Positions 34,547 through 44,591 of a stretch of 64,000 bases of DNA are shown here, one piece after another. Every line of letters starts with the position of its first letter. The first letter of the stretch is position 1. The stretch comes from Candidatus Hydrothermarchaeum profundi (lineage in GTDB: Archaea; Hydrothermarchaeota; Hydrothermarchaeia; Hydrothermarchaeales; Hydrothermarchaeaceae), in the NCBI GenBank assembly GCA_002011125.2, contig MTMF02000009.1:1828989-1892988 (forward strand). The letters run 5' to 3'. Position numbers and translations under genes: made by a program. A model generated the notes under the pieces. That model was not told the DNA's origin. It searched no databases and saw only the letters and a list, made by a program, of their open reading frames with translations.

Positions 34547-35532
34547 TTTACTAGGCCCTCAGAATCAGAATATGAATGTATCAAATCCTTGAGCTTCTCG
34601 GAATACCATCCTTTTGATATAAACCTCGGGTAAATGGGTAGCCTCTCTCTAAGCCTAACTCCGAGTTTTCTGGAAACCATTTCTAAATCCTCAATTTTTG
34701 GCCAATCTGCCTCAGGGTTTATATAATCTTTGGTGAAAGGAGAGATCCCCCCTAGATCATTAGCTCCAGCATCCAAATAGAGTTCTAATGATCCCAAGAT
34801 TAGATTTGGAGGGACCTGTATACTCATAGTAGGCATTGTCTTTCTTGCAAGCCTTACAGCCTCCACCATATATCGTATAGAAGGCTCTGGGCGATTTTCC
34901 ATAGGGGTACCCGGCTTTGGTTTAAAGTTTTGGATTATGACTTCTTGGATATGCCCATATTTATCATTAAGACTTTTTAATAGCTTAATAGAATCTAAAA
35001 GCTCGTCCCAAGTCTCTCCTATACCAATAAGCACGCCGGTTGTAAAAGGTATCCGCAACTTTCCAGCGGTTTCAATTACCTTAATCCTCTCCTTAGGGTT
35101 TTTTCCAGGACTATAATAGTGAGGCATGCCTTCTTGGCATAGTCTCTCGCTAGAATTCTCAAGCATTAACCCCATACTTGCATTGACCTCTCTTAGAAGC
35201 CTCATGTCTTCTTCGCTTATCACTCCCGGATTAGAGTGGGGTAGTAGGCCATATTTTATTGCATCCTCACAAAGCTTGTAAAGATACTCTATTATACTGG
35301 AATATCCCCAATGTTCTAGTTTTTTCTTTATCTGGGGTATTACCTCCGGTTTTTCACCGAAAGTAAAGAGAGCTTCTTTACACCTTGCCCTTCTACCTTT
35401 CTTAAGTATATCCACAACTTCCCTTTTACTCATTATACGTGGTCTATCAGAACGAAACCCACAATAGCCGCATCTATTCCTACACGCATTAGTCAAGGGG
35501 ATGAATACATTCTTTGAGTAAGTTAGTTGCAT
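34537..35532 (-). CDS. cofG: FO synthase subunit 1 (CofG)
   Basis: 331 aa radical-SAM enzyme with CRNRCGYC (CxxxCxxC) near residue 17 and AGANDLGGISPFTKDYINPE, both typical of CofG. It completes FO, the precursor of coenzyme F420 used by Mtd. The cofG-cofH order with overlap is an operon. Ends in UAG. Confidence 0.95.
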   Translation of the reverse strand: MQLTYSKNVFIPLTNACRNRCGYCGFRSDRPRIMSKREVVDILKKGRRARCKEALFTFGEKPEVIPQIKKKLEHWGYSSIIEYLYKLCEDAIKYGLLPHSNPGVISEEDMRLLREVNASMGLMLENSSERLCQEGMPHYYSPGKNPKERIKVIETAGKLRIPFTTGVLIGIGETWDELLDSIKLLKSLNDKYGHIQEVIIQNFKPKPGTPMENRPEPSIRYMVEAVRLARKTMPTMSIQVPPNLILGSLELYLDAGANDLGGISPFTKDYINPEADWPKIEDLEMVSRKLGVRLRERLPIYPRFISKGWYSEKLKDLIHSYSDSEGLVKWS

Positions 35533-35593
35533 AAGACTTTACCTATTCCTTTACACAAATTTAATTAACGCGTAAAAGCTAAGTATATATGGG

Positions 35594-36223
35594 ATGAAAT
35601 GTAAGATTTGTGGGAGAGAAAATTCCTGCTCTTCAATCATCTGTCCTTTAAGCGAGAGCAAAAAACAAGAGCAAGAAAAAACTAACTTAATTACTTTATG
35701 GTCTAATAAGCTCCCTACTGAAAGCAAAAAAGACCCCTGGAATTTCTTTTACTCTATCGTTGGCTTCTTTGTATTAGGATTTATGGGGTCTTGGTACTTT
35801 TTCAAGGATGGAGAGAAGATATTCAATGAGGACCTGGGTATAGTGCCAAGAGTTTTCAAGGCTTCAGCAGATAACCTTGCAAGAGGAGAGATATCTCTAT
35901 ACTTTGAGGTATATAACTGGAGCAAAGAAAAAGTCGTGCTAGAAGATGTTGACTGCCTTATCTCTATAAACAATACGCCAATACAACAATGTTCCGTAAA
36001 AATTGAATGCGAGATAGAACCCGGAGAAAACAAGGATCTAAAGCTAAAAGTTCCATTCTCATATGCAGAAGCGGGTAAAGCCGTGGTGGAAATACTATCC
36101 GCTAGAAGACCCCGGTGGAACATATCCGGGGTCTCAGAGTTCCGCCTCCCCAAAGGCAAAACAAAACTGGTTTTCTCTCAAGATATTTACGTCGATGGTT
36201 ATGGCAAAAATATGTATATCTAG
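35594..36223 (+). CDS. Zinc-ribbon membrane protein of unknown function
   Basis: 209 aa. A possible N-terminal zinc knuckle (CKICGRENSCSSIIC) is followed by one membrane helix (about 52-72) and a beta-rich domain (about 90-205) resembling an Ig/LEA-like fold. The zinc end is likely cytoplasmic and the beta domain outside. No family recognised. Ends in UAG. Confidence 0.7.
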   Translation: MKCKICGRENSCSSIICPLSESKKQEQEKTNLITLWSNKLPTESKKDPWNFFYSIVGFFVLGFMGSWYFFKDGEKIFNEDLGIVPRVFKASADNLARGEISLYFEVYNWSKEKVVLEDVDCLISINNTPIQQCSVKIECEIEPGENKDLKLKVPFSYAEAGKAVVEILSARRPRWNISGVSEFRLPKGKTKLVFSQDIYVDGYGKNMYI

Positions 36224-36441
36224 TATTTTTTGGGTTGAAGTATATTGAATTTTAATAATTTTTTATCAGAGGAAAAGGGCATTTTTCGCCTGTTTTCTAG
36301 CATCTTCATCCCTATCTATGTCTTTTTTAGTTGTATAAAAAAAATAAGCTTAAATCTGGATTTTTTCATGTTTAAATGATGATTTCAATGTAAATAGAGA
36401 ATTTATCATAGCTTTATCTCTAATGCGTGCAAAAAAATTTT

Positions 36442-36588
36442 TTAGACCTCAAACATGCCTATCCGGGGCTTCTTCTTAGGCTTTTCTTTGGGCCATATGT
36501 TCTGGAAGATATCATCCTCTACTACAATGCCCTCTCCTACCTTAAGGTTCCACACGTCTTCAACGGTCACTTTCTTTTTACATACCAT
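36442..36588 (-). CDS. Small putative antitoxin (48 aa)
   Basis: ATG at 36588, seven bases after the stop of the toxin-like gene. The sequence MVCKKKVTVEDVWNLKVGEG is followed by an acidic stretch and a basic Lys/Pro-rich tail (KEKPKKKPR). Size, charge and position fit an antitoxin of a type II pair, although the order (toxin first) is the less common one. Confidence 0.5.
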   Translation of the reverse strand: MVCKKKVTVEDVWNLKVGEGIVVEDDIFQNIWPKEKPKKKPRIGMFEV

Positions 36589-36594
36589 GATCCT

Positions 36595-36861
36595 TTATTT
36601 CACCTTCTTTTTATATAGCCTTTTCTCTTTATCATTGGCATCTCTTGCTGTAATCCCTTTCATGTAGAACATGTCTTTATAGGGTTCAGCGATTACAGCT
36701 AATATTCTTCCATAGTAACTGCACAGGATCAAGTATCTGTTATGCGTCGTCCTTTTAACGAACTTTTTACCTTTTAGAGCCTGGTTGACTTGCGACCTAG
36801 ACAAACCATGCCTGGCGATATGCTGCTCGGCCTTCTTAGTCCACTTAACCCTGATCTTCAT
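36595..36861 (-). CDS. BrnT/DUF4258-like putative RNase toxin
   Basis: 88 aa. VKWTKKAEQHIARHGLSRSQV, a central NRYLILCSYYGR strand pair and ITARDANDKEKRLY match the small RelE-fold toxins of the BrnT/DUF4258 type. ATG at 36861 is preferred; the open frame extends 15 codons further but those read as a hydrophobic artefact. The partner is the 48-aa gene just downstream. Confidence 0.7.
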   Translation of the reverse strand: MKIRVKWTKKAEQHIARHGLSRSQVNQALKGKKFVKRTTHNRYLILCSYYGRILAVIAEPYKDMFYMKGITARDANDKEKRLYKKKVK

Positions 36862-37011
36862 GAATACCCAAAGCAAAAAAAAGCCTATGAAATAAGAAAA
36901 AAACATATAAAAACCGAATTTAAATAGTTAGACATCTTATTTTTAGTGGGAATACCGACTCCTAAAAAAATCTTTAAATAACATGAAGATTAGTTCTTTC
37001 TGGGTTTTAAC

Positions 37012-37704
37012 ATGATAGTGAGAAAACTAAAAGAAGTGGATGAACTACAACAAATGCTACAAAACTATAAGAGAGTAGCAATAATAGGTTGCGCGGGCTG
37101 CTATGGAGAGGGAGGAGTTAAAGGAGTAAAAAATACAGCAGCTGCGCTCAGAGAAAGGGGGATAAACATAGTAGCAGAAGGATTTACGGGAAGACAATGT
37201 GCGTGGATGGAGTGGGCCTCAGAGAAAGGCTTGTCAGGTGAGGAAGCCATAACAAACCTTGCAAAAAACGTTGAATTAGAGAAGATTAAAAGCGCTGACG
37301 CCTTTTTATCCTTGGCATGCGCCGTAGGAGCTCAAACTCTATTGAATTTCGTAGGAAATAGAGCATTGCTTCCCGGTTTTAACACATTTCTCAAGGGGAG
37401 GAGAGAGGGAGAAATATTTAAAGAGCAATGCCTAGGGTGCGGCAACTGCATGATCCATCGTACAGGAGGCCTGTGTCCTGTGACAAAATGTCCCAAAAGC
37501 GACATGAATGGGCCATGCGGGGGAGTTAGGACTAATGGCAACTGCGAGGTTCACCCAGACAGAGAATGCATTTGGCTGAGGATATATAGGCGACTTAAAG
37601 AGATAGGAGAGCTTGATAGGTTAAAGGAGAGAATTCCCGAGAAGGATTTCTCCCTAAGGACGCATCCAAGAACCTTGCCTAGAGGAGGGTGGTGCGATGT
37701 ATAG
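37012..37704 (+). CDS. metV: MetV: iron-sulfur/zinc partner of methylene-tetrahydrofolate reductase
   Basis: 230 aa, MTHFR C-terminal-domain family. Cysteines occur as GCAGCYGEG (residues 25-28) and in a dense C-terminal set (CLGCGNC, GGLCPVTKCP, GPCGG, NCEV). MetV joins MetF in anaerobic methyl-branch reductases. Its ORF overlaps metF by eight bases. In an archaeon without a visible mer gene, this pair may link methyl- and methylene-pterin. Ends in UAG. Confidence 0.92.
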   Translation: MIVRKLKEVDELQQMLQNYKRVAIIGCAGCYGEGGVKGVKNTAAALRERGINIVAEGFTGRQCAWMEWASEKGLSGEEAITNLAKNVELEKIKSADAFLSLACAVGAQTLLNFVGNRALLPGFNTFLKGRREGEIFKEQCLGCGNCMIHRTGGLCPVTKCPKSDMNGPCGGVRTNGNCEVHPDRECIWLRIYRRLKEIGELDRLKERIPEKDFSLRTHPRTLPRGGWCDV

Positions 37705-38584
37705 TAAACTCATGAAATCTCTAAAGGAAGAAGAATTTACTATAAGCGGGGAAATAGACCCTCCGAAAGGAGCTAACAGAGAAACTATAGTGCACCAAGC
37801 TAAGCTATTAAAAGACCATGTCGTCGCTGCAAATGTCACAGATAACCCATTAGGAATAGTTATAATGAACACACTAGTTCCCTGCCATATAATGCAAAAC
37901 GAGGTCGGACTTGAGGCTGTTTATCAGATGACATGTAGGGATAGAAATAGGATAGCGATGCAGGCGGACTTGCTTGGGGCAGCTGCCCTTGGGATACGCA
38001 ATGTCCTCGCTCTATCAGGAGATCATCCGAGATGGGGCGATCATCCTCAGGCAAAACCGGTTTTTGACCTCGACTCAGTACAGTTAACTGCGATGATCAG
38101 AAAAATGGTCGATGAGAAAAAAGACTGGGCTGGAAACGATCTTGATGTCGCTCCACAGATGCATATAGGTGTAGGACTCACAGCAAATATGGTATCACTA
38201 GAAGCCGAGATAATAAAGCTCGAGAAGAAGATTGAAGCGGGAGCCGAGTTTGTTCAAACCCAGCTTATATATGATACTAAAGTGATGGAGAAGCTAAAAG
38301 AGGCGACATCACATTTAGACGTTCCAATCTTGATAGGTGTTGCTCCCTTAAAATCCGTGGGTATGGCAAAGTTCATGGCAAAGAATGTTCCTGGAGTCGT
38401 AATACCCGACGACATGATGAAAAGGCTTGAAGACTCAAAGAATATAAGAGAAACGACAATAGATATAACCGCAGATCTTATCCGAGAAATAAAAGAACTA
38501 GGATTTGCAGGCGTACATATAATGCCCGTAGGGATGGAGGATGCTGTAGGGGAGATAATAAAAAGATCCGGAGTTAAGAAATAA
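37697..38584 (+). CDS. metF: MetF: methylene-tetrahydrofolate (tetrahydropterin) reductase
   Basis: 295 aa, FAD-dependent TIM barrel. SGEIDPPKGAN, NVTDNPLG, ALSGDHPRWGDHP (flavin/folate region) and FVQTQLIYD are visible. It interconverts methyl- and methylene-tetrahydropterin. Expressed with metV (GGAGGG upstream of the ATG). The physiological pterin (H4F or H4MPT) and electron donor are not given by the sequence. Confidence 0.93.
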   Translation: MYSKLMKSLKEEEFTISGEIDPPKGANRETIVHQAKLLKDHVVAANVTDNPLGIVIMNTLVPCHIMQNEVGLEAVYQMTCRDRNRIAMQADLLGAAALGIRNVLALSGDHPRWGDHPQAKPVFDLDSVQLTAMIRKMVDEKKDWAGNDLDVAPQMHIGVGLTANMVSLEAEIIKLEKKIEAGAEFVQTQLIYDTKVMEKLKEATSHLDVPILIGVAPLKSVGMAKFMAKNVPGVVIPDDMMKRLEDSKNIRETTIDITADLIREIKELGFAGVHIMPVGMEDAVGEIIKRSGVKK

Positions 38585-38586
38585 AC

Positions 38587-40368
38587 TTATTCCACTCTCT
38601 TCGAGTATACACGTAATATATCCTGCCTAGTGACTATCCCAATAATTCTAGAAGGATTTTCTTTATCCACTACAAAAAAAGTCTGAATTCCAGTGTTATC
38701 CATATTTTTTATAACATCGAAAAGAGAGCACTCGGGATAGATTATGGGGGGATCGCTAAGTATATCGCCAACACGAGTTTCACCCCACTTTTCGAACGGT
38801 ATATCCATAATTCTCTTTAAGGTAACAGCGCCAATAAGCCTACCATTGTCAACCACAGGCAACGAATCCAGTCCATATTTTATATGAACTACCGCTTTGC
38901 TCAGCATTGTGTCTGGAGGAACTGAGATGAACTCCTGCCTGGTGGCCTCCATAACTGTAGGTATCTTGAGAAGAGACATGAAATACTCTCGCATATGAGC
39001 AGGAGAATCCAGTCTCGTCGGAACTTTCTCGCTATAAATGGATTTATCACCTGTCAAAATCAATGATCCTACAATAGCAACCATAGCTGGAAAAAGAAGC
39101 GAAAAGTCATTAGTCATCTCACTAACCATGATAATAACTGCGACTGGTGCTCTTGCCACACCACCAAATAAAGCCATCATCCCGATAACTACAAATGCGG
39201 GAATAGCCTCAATAGGAACAATTGCAGGGAAAAACATGTTAAAAACCGCACCAATCACTCCTCCTACCATCGCTCCAATAAATAGTCCCGGAGCAAATAC
39301 TCCTCCACTACCCCCCGAGCCTATAGTAAATGAAGTCATAAATATTTTAGTAAAAAGTAGTATAAGCATGATCTTTATTGGGAGATAGTTATACATCGCG
39401 AGTTGTATAAAACCATATCCCATTGCTAGTCCACCAATCCCCGCTACACCACCATGTTCTGGAATTAATGTAGCTAGAATAACTGCTGAAACACCCACAA
39501 TAGCCGCGCCTACAGCTGGCTTAAAGTGAACCGGTATTCTCAGAGCTTTAAAGAAATCTCTCGTTTTATAAAAAGAAAATATGTAAAGCCTCCCTATAAC
39601 TGCACAAGCCACTCCAAGAATAACGAAAAGAGGAATTTGCCCAATATTCCACGGGTAATGCTCTGCATAGAACACAGGATCAAATCCCTCGAAGGAAGAG
39701 AAAATGCTAAAGCCAACTATAGAGGCTATAACGGAGGGTATAAGCGCCTCTTTCTCGAAGTCGTTCATATATAGTATCTCTGTACTAAGAAGTGCCCCAC
39801 CTAAAGGAGCTTTAAAGATGCTTCCTACACCCGCACCTATCCCTACCGTCACAGCTAACCTTCTATCATGAGCATTTAGTTTCAAAATAGAGCCTATAAT
39901 AGAGCCAAATCCAGCAGCTACTTGAGCAATTGGACCTTCCCTCCCAGCACTGCCTCCGGTAGATATAGTTAAAATCGATGCAACCATTTTAACAAGCGGT
40001 ATCCGTTTCTTAATAACTCCTTCCTCCTTATGGAATGCCCGTATAGCAGCGTCAGTACCATGTCCTTCTGCCTCTGGAGCAATAGTGAATACAATCATGC
40101 CAGAAAGCAGGCCTCCTAGAGTCATTATTACTGGAATCGCCCAAAGTCTAGATGGCTTGTCCCAATTGAGAGTTTCGCTCAAACCTTTTCCGGACTCTGG
40201 AGGAAAAAATCCGGCTCCATATCCAAGAAAATAGTATGTTCCATATTTAAGACCTTCATAAAAGATTATGGAACCAATCCCTGCAACTATGCCGATAAGC
40301 AATCCTATGAGTGTCCATTTCTTTAGATAGCTTATCTCAGCACTTTTTAGGAGTTCATTAAGATGCAT
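38587..40368 (-). CDS. ClC-family chloride channel/transporter with CBS pair
   Basis: 593 aa. ClC core of ~11 membrane helices with the selectivity-filter motifs GSAGREGPIAQ and GSGGVFAPGLFIGA; the third filter region lies upstream (near SGGL). Two C-terminal CBS domains (about 460-590), which bind nucleotides and regulate gating, follow. The inner gating glutamate lies in GREGP. Probably a Cl-/H+ antiporter or channel for ion and pH balance. Confidence 0.94.
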   Translation of the reverse strand: MHLNELLKSAEISYLKKWTLIGLLIGIVAGIGSIIFYEGLKYGTYYFLGYGAGFFPPESGKGLSETLNWDKPSRLWAIPVIMTLGGLLSGMIVFTIAPEAEGHGTDAAIRAFHKEEGVIKKRIPLVKMVASILTISTGGSAGREGPIAQVAAGFGSIIGSILKLNAHDRRLAVTVGIGAGVGSIFKAPLGGALLSTEILYMNDFEKEALIPSVIASIVGFSIFSSFEGFDPVFYAEHYPWNIGQIPLFVILGVACAVIGRLYIFSFYKTRDFFKALRIPVHFKPAVGAAIVGVSAVILATLIPEHGGVAGIGGLAMGYGFIQLAMYNYLPIKIMLILLFTKIFMTSFTIGSGGSGGVFAPGLFIGAMVGGVIGAVFNMFFPAIVPIEAIPAFVVIGMMALFGGVARAPVAVIIMVSEMTNDFSLLFPAMVAIVGSLILTGDKSIYSEKVPTRLDSPAHMREYFMSLLKIPTVMEATRQEFISVPPDTMLSKAVVHIKYGLDSLPVVDNGRLIGAVTLKRIMDIPFEKWGETRVGDILSDPPIIYPECSLFDVIKNMDNTGIQTFFVVDKENPSRIIGIVTRQDILRVYSKRVE

Positions 40369-40453
40369 TAAAACAAGTCTATAATATTATTGATAAGATA
40401 AAAGTTTCCTAGCTACGTTAATTATAAATAATCTTCAGACCTAACGGCTGGTA

Positions 40454-41449
40454 ATGATTGGGATGATCCTCTGTGGGGGCTATGGCAAGAGGCTTAGCCC
40501 TTTAACTGAAAGCATACCAAAGGCTCTAATAGAGATAAAAGACGGGTACACCATCCTCGATAAACAGCTTTTTGATTTTAGGAATGCTGGCGTAGACGAA
40601 GTTATTTTATTAACTGGGTATCTCTCTGAACGGATAGAAGAGAGATATGGAGATAATTATAATGGAATGAGAATCCTTTATGAAAAAGAGAATAAGCCCC
40701 TAGGTACTTTAATGGCTATAAAAATGGGACTGAATAGAGCTGGAGAGGATGTAGTAATCCGGAATGGAGATGTAGTTTCAGATGTAAATATTAGAAAGAT
40801 GGCAACCAGAGCAAAACAGTCTACCTATCCAATCACTGTTTATATAACTAGGATGAGAAGCCCATATGGGGTTGTTGAGATAGGAGAGGATAGCATAAAA
40901 TCCTTCGAGGAAAAACCTCTACTAGATTATTATATAAACGCCGGTATCTACTATGCTAAGCAAGAAGCCTTTGAACTATTTGAAGGATTTGACTCAGGAG
41001 ATGTGGAGAAGACCCTGTTTCCCATATTAGCTAGAGATAACAAACTTGGATTCTACAAGGAAGATGCCTTCTGGATGTCCATCGATACCACAAAGGATCT
41101 AGAGGAGATCAGACGGGAATATGAAAATAGAAAAGACAAACCATGGGGATGGGAGAAGATCCAAATTAGTACCGAGAAATATCTTACAAAAGAACTCTAT
41201 ATAAAAGAAGGGTATCAAACGTCATTCCACTATCATAACAATAAAGATGAAACTATGTTTGTGATCAAAGGCTCAGGTTATATTCAGTTCAAGAACAAAA
41301 AAGAATATTTCAAGAAAAATGACAAACTTAGGATAAAGCCTAAAGTACCTCACTCGATTCATGCCTATGAAAATACGATAATTCAGGAAGTCTCTACGCC
41401 ACATCCTCTAGATACCGTGAGAGTCGAAGACCTTTATGGCCGAGAGTAG
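40454..41449 (+). CDS. Sugar-phosphate nucleotidyltransferase with C-terminal cupin
   Basis: 331 aa. N-terminal nucleotidyltransferase with [20 protein letters not shown] (residues 6-25), followed by a C-terminal cupin (about 240-331) like the mannose-6-phosphate isomerase domain ([20 protein letters not shown]). This is the order seen in bifunctional GMP-type enzymes, but shorter. It would make an NDP-sugar for surface glycans. Ends in UAG. Confidence 0.88.
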   Translation: MIGMILCGGYGKRLSPLTESIPKALIEIKDGYTILDKQLFDFRNAGVDEVILLTGYLSERIEERYGDNYNGMRILYEKENKPLGTLMAIKMGLNRAGEDVVIRNGDVVSDVNIRKMATRAKQSTYPITVYITRMRSPYGVVEIGEDSIKSFEEKPLLDYYINAGIYYAKQEAFELFEGFDSGDVEKTLFPILARDNKLGFYKEDAFWMSIDTTKDLEEIRREYENRKDKPWGWEKIQISTEKYLTKELYIKEGYQTSFHYHNNKDETMFVIKGSGYIQFKNKKEYFKKNDKLRIKPKVPHSIHAYENTIIQEVSTPHPLDTVRVEDLYGRE

Positions 41450-41557
41450 AATTTTATATTATTTTAGCTTCTTTTCAGAGGACCCATCACTTTTCCTGCG
41501 CTCTAGGATAAGAGAGTTATAGGTAATAACTCACTTGTTTATGTAAGGTGTTTAGAA

Positions 41558-41803
41558 ATGGAAGTAAAGCTGTATTGTATTTGGTGTGGTGGAAAACTAG
41601 GAGTAGAAGATGAACACATATTTTGCTTTAACTGCGATACGATATACTCTAACATCCTCCTATCTGAAAGTGAAGTAAAAAAAGAAAACCAGATAATATT
41701 TGAGAAAAGCATTAGCATCGATTGTTTAAGTATTAAAGATCAGAAAAATCCGTCTATTGAAAACCATACTTTCCTACTAGAATCAGCTGCAATCTATGAA
41801 TAA
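41558..41803 (+). CDS. Small zinc-ribbon hypothetical protein
   Basis: 81 aa. CIWCGGK...CFNCDT forms a CxxC...CxxC zinc ribbon at the N-terminus; the rest is acidic and polar. It sits between the sugar gene and cdc6. Unknown role. Confidence 0.7.
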   Translation: MEVKLYCIWCGGKLGVEDEHIFCFNCDTIYSNILLSESEVKKENQIIFEKSISIDCLSIKDQKNPSIENHTFLLESAAIYE

Positions 41804-41804
41804 C

Positions 41805-41852
41805 GAGAGGGAACCTCCATCGCTAATACCCCCTTTGTGGCGGCTCCCTCTC
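41805..41852. repeat. Inverted repeat upstream of cdc6
   Basis: Arms GAGAGGGA (41805-41812) and TCCCTCTC (41845-41852), with a further CC/GG pair inside, enclose a ~30-base loop. No U-tract follows. It lies in the 101-base gap before the initiator gene cdc6, so it may be a terminator for the upstream gene or part of a replication origin. Confidence 0.5.
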
Positions 41853-41904
41853 TCATTTATTATTTGGAAATATTTATACATGCATAAAAAAAATGTGATA
41901 TTAT

Positions 41905-43011
41905 ATGGGGAAATTTAAGGATATATTGGCGTATGACGAAACGCTTTTTAAAGATGAAAGAGTCTTCGATCAGGATTATATTCCCAAAGACTTTAATTAC
42001 CGTGATTCTCAGCTAGAGGCTATTGCAGTATGTATCAGACCCGCATTAAGAGGAGGAAGACCAATAAATGCTAGAATATTTGGCCCTCCAGCAACAGGGA
42101 AAACCACCGCAGTAAAACTTGCTTTTAAAGATGTTGAAGAGGTTACAGATAAAGTTGCTTGTGTCCATATAAACTGCCAGGTACATTCATCAAAATTTGC
42201 AGTATTCTCACAAATTCATAAGAAAGTAGTTGGCCATGCTCCACCTGAAACGGGAGTACCTTTTCCTAGGGTTTATGAGGCTGTATTCAAAAAATTAGCG
42301 AGAAACGGAAAAAGTCTAATCGTAGCATTAGATGATATGAACTACTTATTTTATGATAGACATGCCAATGAGATAATCTATGATATCTTAAGGGCTTATG
42401 AGATATTTCCTGGCGCAAAAACAGCTATCTTTAGTATCTTATCTGAGCTGGAGTTTCCTTATAAGCTTGACTCAAAGGTAGCCTCAATGTTTAGACCCCA
42501 AGAAATATTCTTTCAACCTTACAAATATAGCGAAATTTTGGATATTCTAAAAGACCGTGCAGAAGTTGGGTTCTACCCCGGAGTAATATCAGAGGACCTC
42601 ATCGAAAAGATAGCCGAATATGCTTTTTCAAATGGCGACTTAAGGGTAGGCATCGAAATATTAAGAGTGAGCGCCCTGATAGCTGAAGCAGAGGCCTCAA
42701 GAAAAGTGAAATTAGAACACGTAGAGAAAGCTCTCGAAAAATCAAAGAATCTCCATTTAAAAAATCTTATCAACTCGCTTAGTTCTGAAGAATTAGAACT
42801 CCTAAAGATATTGGCATCAGAAAAAGAGAATGAATCAGGTAAGGTTTATGAAATATTTAAAAAAAATACGGGTTTAAGCTATACGAAATTTTATAGGATT
42901 ATAGAAAAGCTTGAGGGGATAAGACTAATAGATACAAAGTTTGCAGATAAAAGCGGGAAAGGAAGAACCAGGAACATTTTCCTTAGAGTAGATAAAAATG
43001 AGATACCATGA
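41905..43011 (+). CDS. cdc6: Orc1/Cdc6 replication initiator
   Basis: 368 aa. AAA+ domain with Walker A GPPATGKT (55-62) and Walker B VALDDMN, followed by the lid and a C-terminal winged helix (about 290-365, [21 protein letters not shown] quoted in part). It binds origin boxes and loads the MCM helicase. A TATA box near 41871-41879 is about 30 bases before ATG, suggesting a leaderless mRNA. It overlaps trm56 (ATGA). Confidence 0.95.
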   Translation: MGKFKDILAYDETLFKDERVFDQDYIPKDFNYRDSQLEAIAVCIRPALRGGRPINARIFGPPATGKTTAVKLAFKDVEEVTDKVACVHINCQVHSSKFAVFSQIHKKVVGHAPPETGVPFPRVYEAVFKKLARNGKSLIVALDDMNYLFYDRHANEIIYDILRAYEIFPGAKTAIFSILSELEFPYKLDSKVASMFRPQEIFFQPYKYSEILDILKDRAEVGFYPGVISEDLIEKIAEYAFSNGDLRVGIEILRVSALIAEAEASRKVKLEHVEKALEKSKNLHLKNLINSLSSEELELLKILASEKENESGKVYEIFKKNTGLSYTKFYRIIEKLEGIRLIDTKFADKSGKGRTRNIFLRVDKNEIP

Positions 43012-43511
43012 TCGAAGTTCTTAGACTCGGCCATAGACCTCTACGGGACAAAAGAATCACTACTCACACGGGGCTAGTTGCCAGAGCATTTGGTGCTGAC
43101 GGCATAGTGTTGACTACCGAGGACAACGCTGTTATAAATAGCATAAAAAAAGTCGTGAAAAACTGGGGCGGCAATTTCTATGTAAAAGTTATTAAAGACT
43201 GGGAGAGCTATATCAAAAATTGGAGGGGAGTAGTTGTTCACCTTACCATGTATGGTTTACCTGTAGAAGAGACTATTCGGGACTTAAGAGGCAAGGATCT
43301 ATTAATTATTGTAGGCTCACAGAAAGTTCCAAAAGAAGTATTTGAGCTAGCTGACTTCAATGTATCTATTGGCACCCAACCTCACTCGGAGGTAAGCGCC
43401 TTAGCGATATTCTTAGATAGACTTTTTGAAGGTAGAGAACTCTATAAGGAATTTAACGGACATTTAAAAATTATTCCTTCTGAAAAATCAAAGAAACTCC
43501 AAAAAATTTAA
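43008..43511 (+). CDS. trm56: tRNA (cytidine-56-2'-O)-methyltransferase
   Basis: 167 aa SPOUT methyltransferase specific to archaea. Signature [25 protein letters not shown] and [39 protein letters not shown] (given in parts) shows the trefoil AdoMet knot. It methylates C56 in the T loop and is coupled to cdc6 by an overlapping start. Confidence 0.95.
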   Translation: MIEVLRLGHRPLRDKRITTHTGLVARAFGADGIVLTTEDNAVINSIKKVVKNWGGNFYVKVIKDWESYIKNWRGVVVHLTMYGLPVEETIRDLRGKDLLIIVGSQKVPKEVFELADFNVSIGTQPHSEVSALAIFLDRLFEGRELYKEFNGHLKIIPSEKSKKLQKI

Positions 43512-43573
43512 TAATAACCAGTACTAATAACATATTGGTGGCAGCCTAGTGAAATTTGTCTGGAGGCACTCTT

Positions 43574-44089
43574 GTGGATAACGGTAAAACAATTCTAGCG
43601 AATCCTGAAATAAAACAGTTAATTCTTGAACTTGTTGGTGAAGAAGGATTAGATGTAGTCAGAGTCTTAATGGGGAAAAAAGCAACAGATGAAGAAATTG
43701 CAGAAGAAACGGCCCTAAAAATAAATACTGTGCGAAAAATCCTGTATAAACTCTACGATTATAGACTCGCCAGGTACATTAGAACCAAAGATAAAGAGAT
43801 TGGATGGTATATTTATACATGGGAACTCGACTTAGACCGGGCATCAGAAATAGTTTCTGCTAGAAAACAAAGAATTCTTGAAGAGTTAAGTAAGCAATTA
43901 GAATTTGAAATGAACCATGTATTTTTCAGCTGTAAAAACGACTTTTCAAAAATTCCTTTCGGAGAGGCAAGTGAAAACAACTTCAGATGCCCGAAATGCA
44001 ATGGGATTTTAGAGTATGTAGATAATCAAGAGAATATAATGAAACTCGAAAAGGAAATAGAGAGACTTAAAAGAACTTTAAAACACTAA
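43574..44089 (+). CDS. tfe: Transcription factor E (TFE alpha)
   Basis: 171 aa. N-terminal extended winged helix (EEIAEETALKINTVRKILYK) stabilises open promoters with RNA polymerase. A C-terminal ribbon shows SCKNDF...FRCPKCNG: the usual CPxC of the first knuckle is C-K-N-D, so only three cysteines remain and zinc binding may be weakened. GTG at 43574 is preferred (GGAGG seven bases upstream); a TTG 18 bases earlier is in frame. Confidence 0.92.
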   Translation: MDNGKTILANPEIKQLILELVGEEGLDVVRVLMGKKATDEEIAEETALKINTVRKILYKLYDYRLARYIRTKDKEIGWYIYTWELDLDRASEIVSARKQRILEELSKQLEFEMNHVFFSCKNDFSKIPFGEASENNFRCPKCNGILEYVDNQENIMKLEKEIERLKRTLKH

Positions 44090-44093
44090 TTTT

Positions 44094-44591
44094 ATGAAAG
44101 ACTTAGAAATTTTTAGAAAATTAAATTGCCCAGAAAATGTGATCCAACATTGTCTTGCAGTTTCCAAAAATGCTGTTCTAATAGCTGAAAAGGTAAGAAT
44201 ACCTATAGACAAAGAGCTGGTAAGACTAGGTGGACTTTTTCATGACATTGGAAGATGTAGAACCCACAGTATACGCCATGCCATTGAAGGAAGCAAATTA
44301 ATCCGTAAACTAGATTTAGGAGAAGAGATTGCCAATATAGCCGAACGGCATATAGGAGCAGGCATTACACCAGAGGAAGCTAAAAAATTAGGACTCCCGG
44401 TTAAGGATTATACTCCTCGGAGTCCAGAAGAAAAAATAGTAGCTTATGCAGACAATCTAACTCAAGGGAATGGCATGATATCCTTTGAGGAGAGCCTCAA
44501 GAGATTTAAAAGGGAATTGGGGGAAGATCACCCCTCGATAAAGAGAATGATAGACCTCCATAAGGAAATACAGGCGTGGATTAATAGATAG
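44094..44591 (+). CDS. HD-domain phosphohydrolase (HDIG type)
   Basis: 165 aa. Metal-binding H...HD...D residues are visible in HCLAVSKNA, LFHDIGR (HDIG), and HAIEG/ERH. A small archaeal HD hydrolase, likely acting on nucleotides or phosphoesters. Five bases after tfe and so in the same transcript. It ends in UAG followed directly by UGA (TAGTGA). Confidence 0.88.
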   Translation: MKDLEIFRKLNCPENVIQHCLAVSKNAVLIAEKVRIPIDKELVRLGGLFHDIGRCRTHSIRHAIEGSKLIRKLDLGEEIANIAERHIGAGITPEEAKKLGLPVKDYTPRSPEEKIVAYADNLTQGNGMISFEESLKRFKRELGEDHPSIKRMIDLHKEIQAWINR

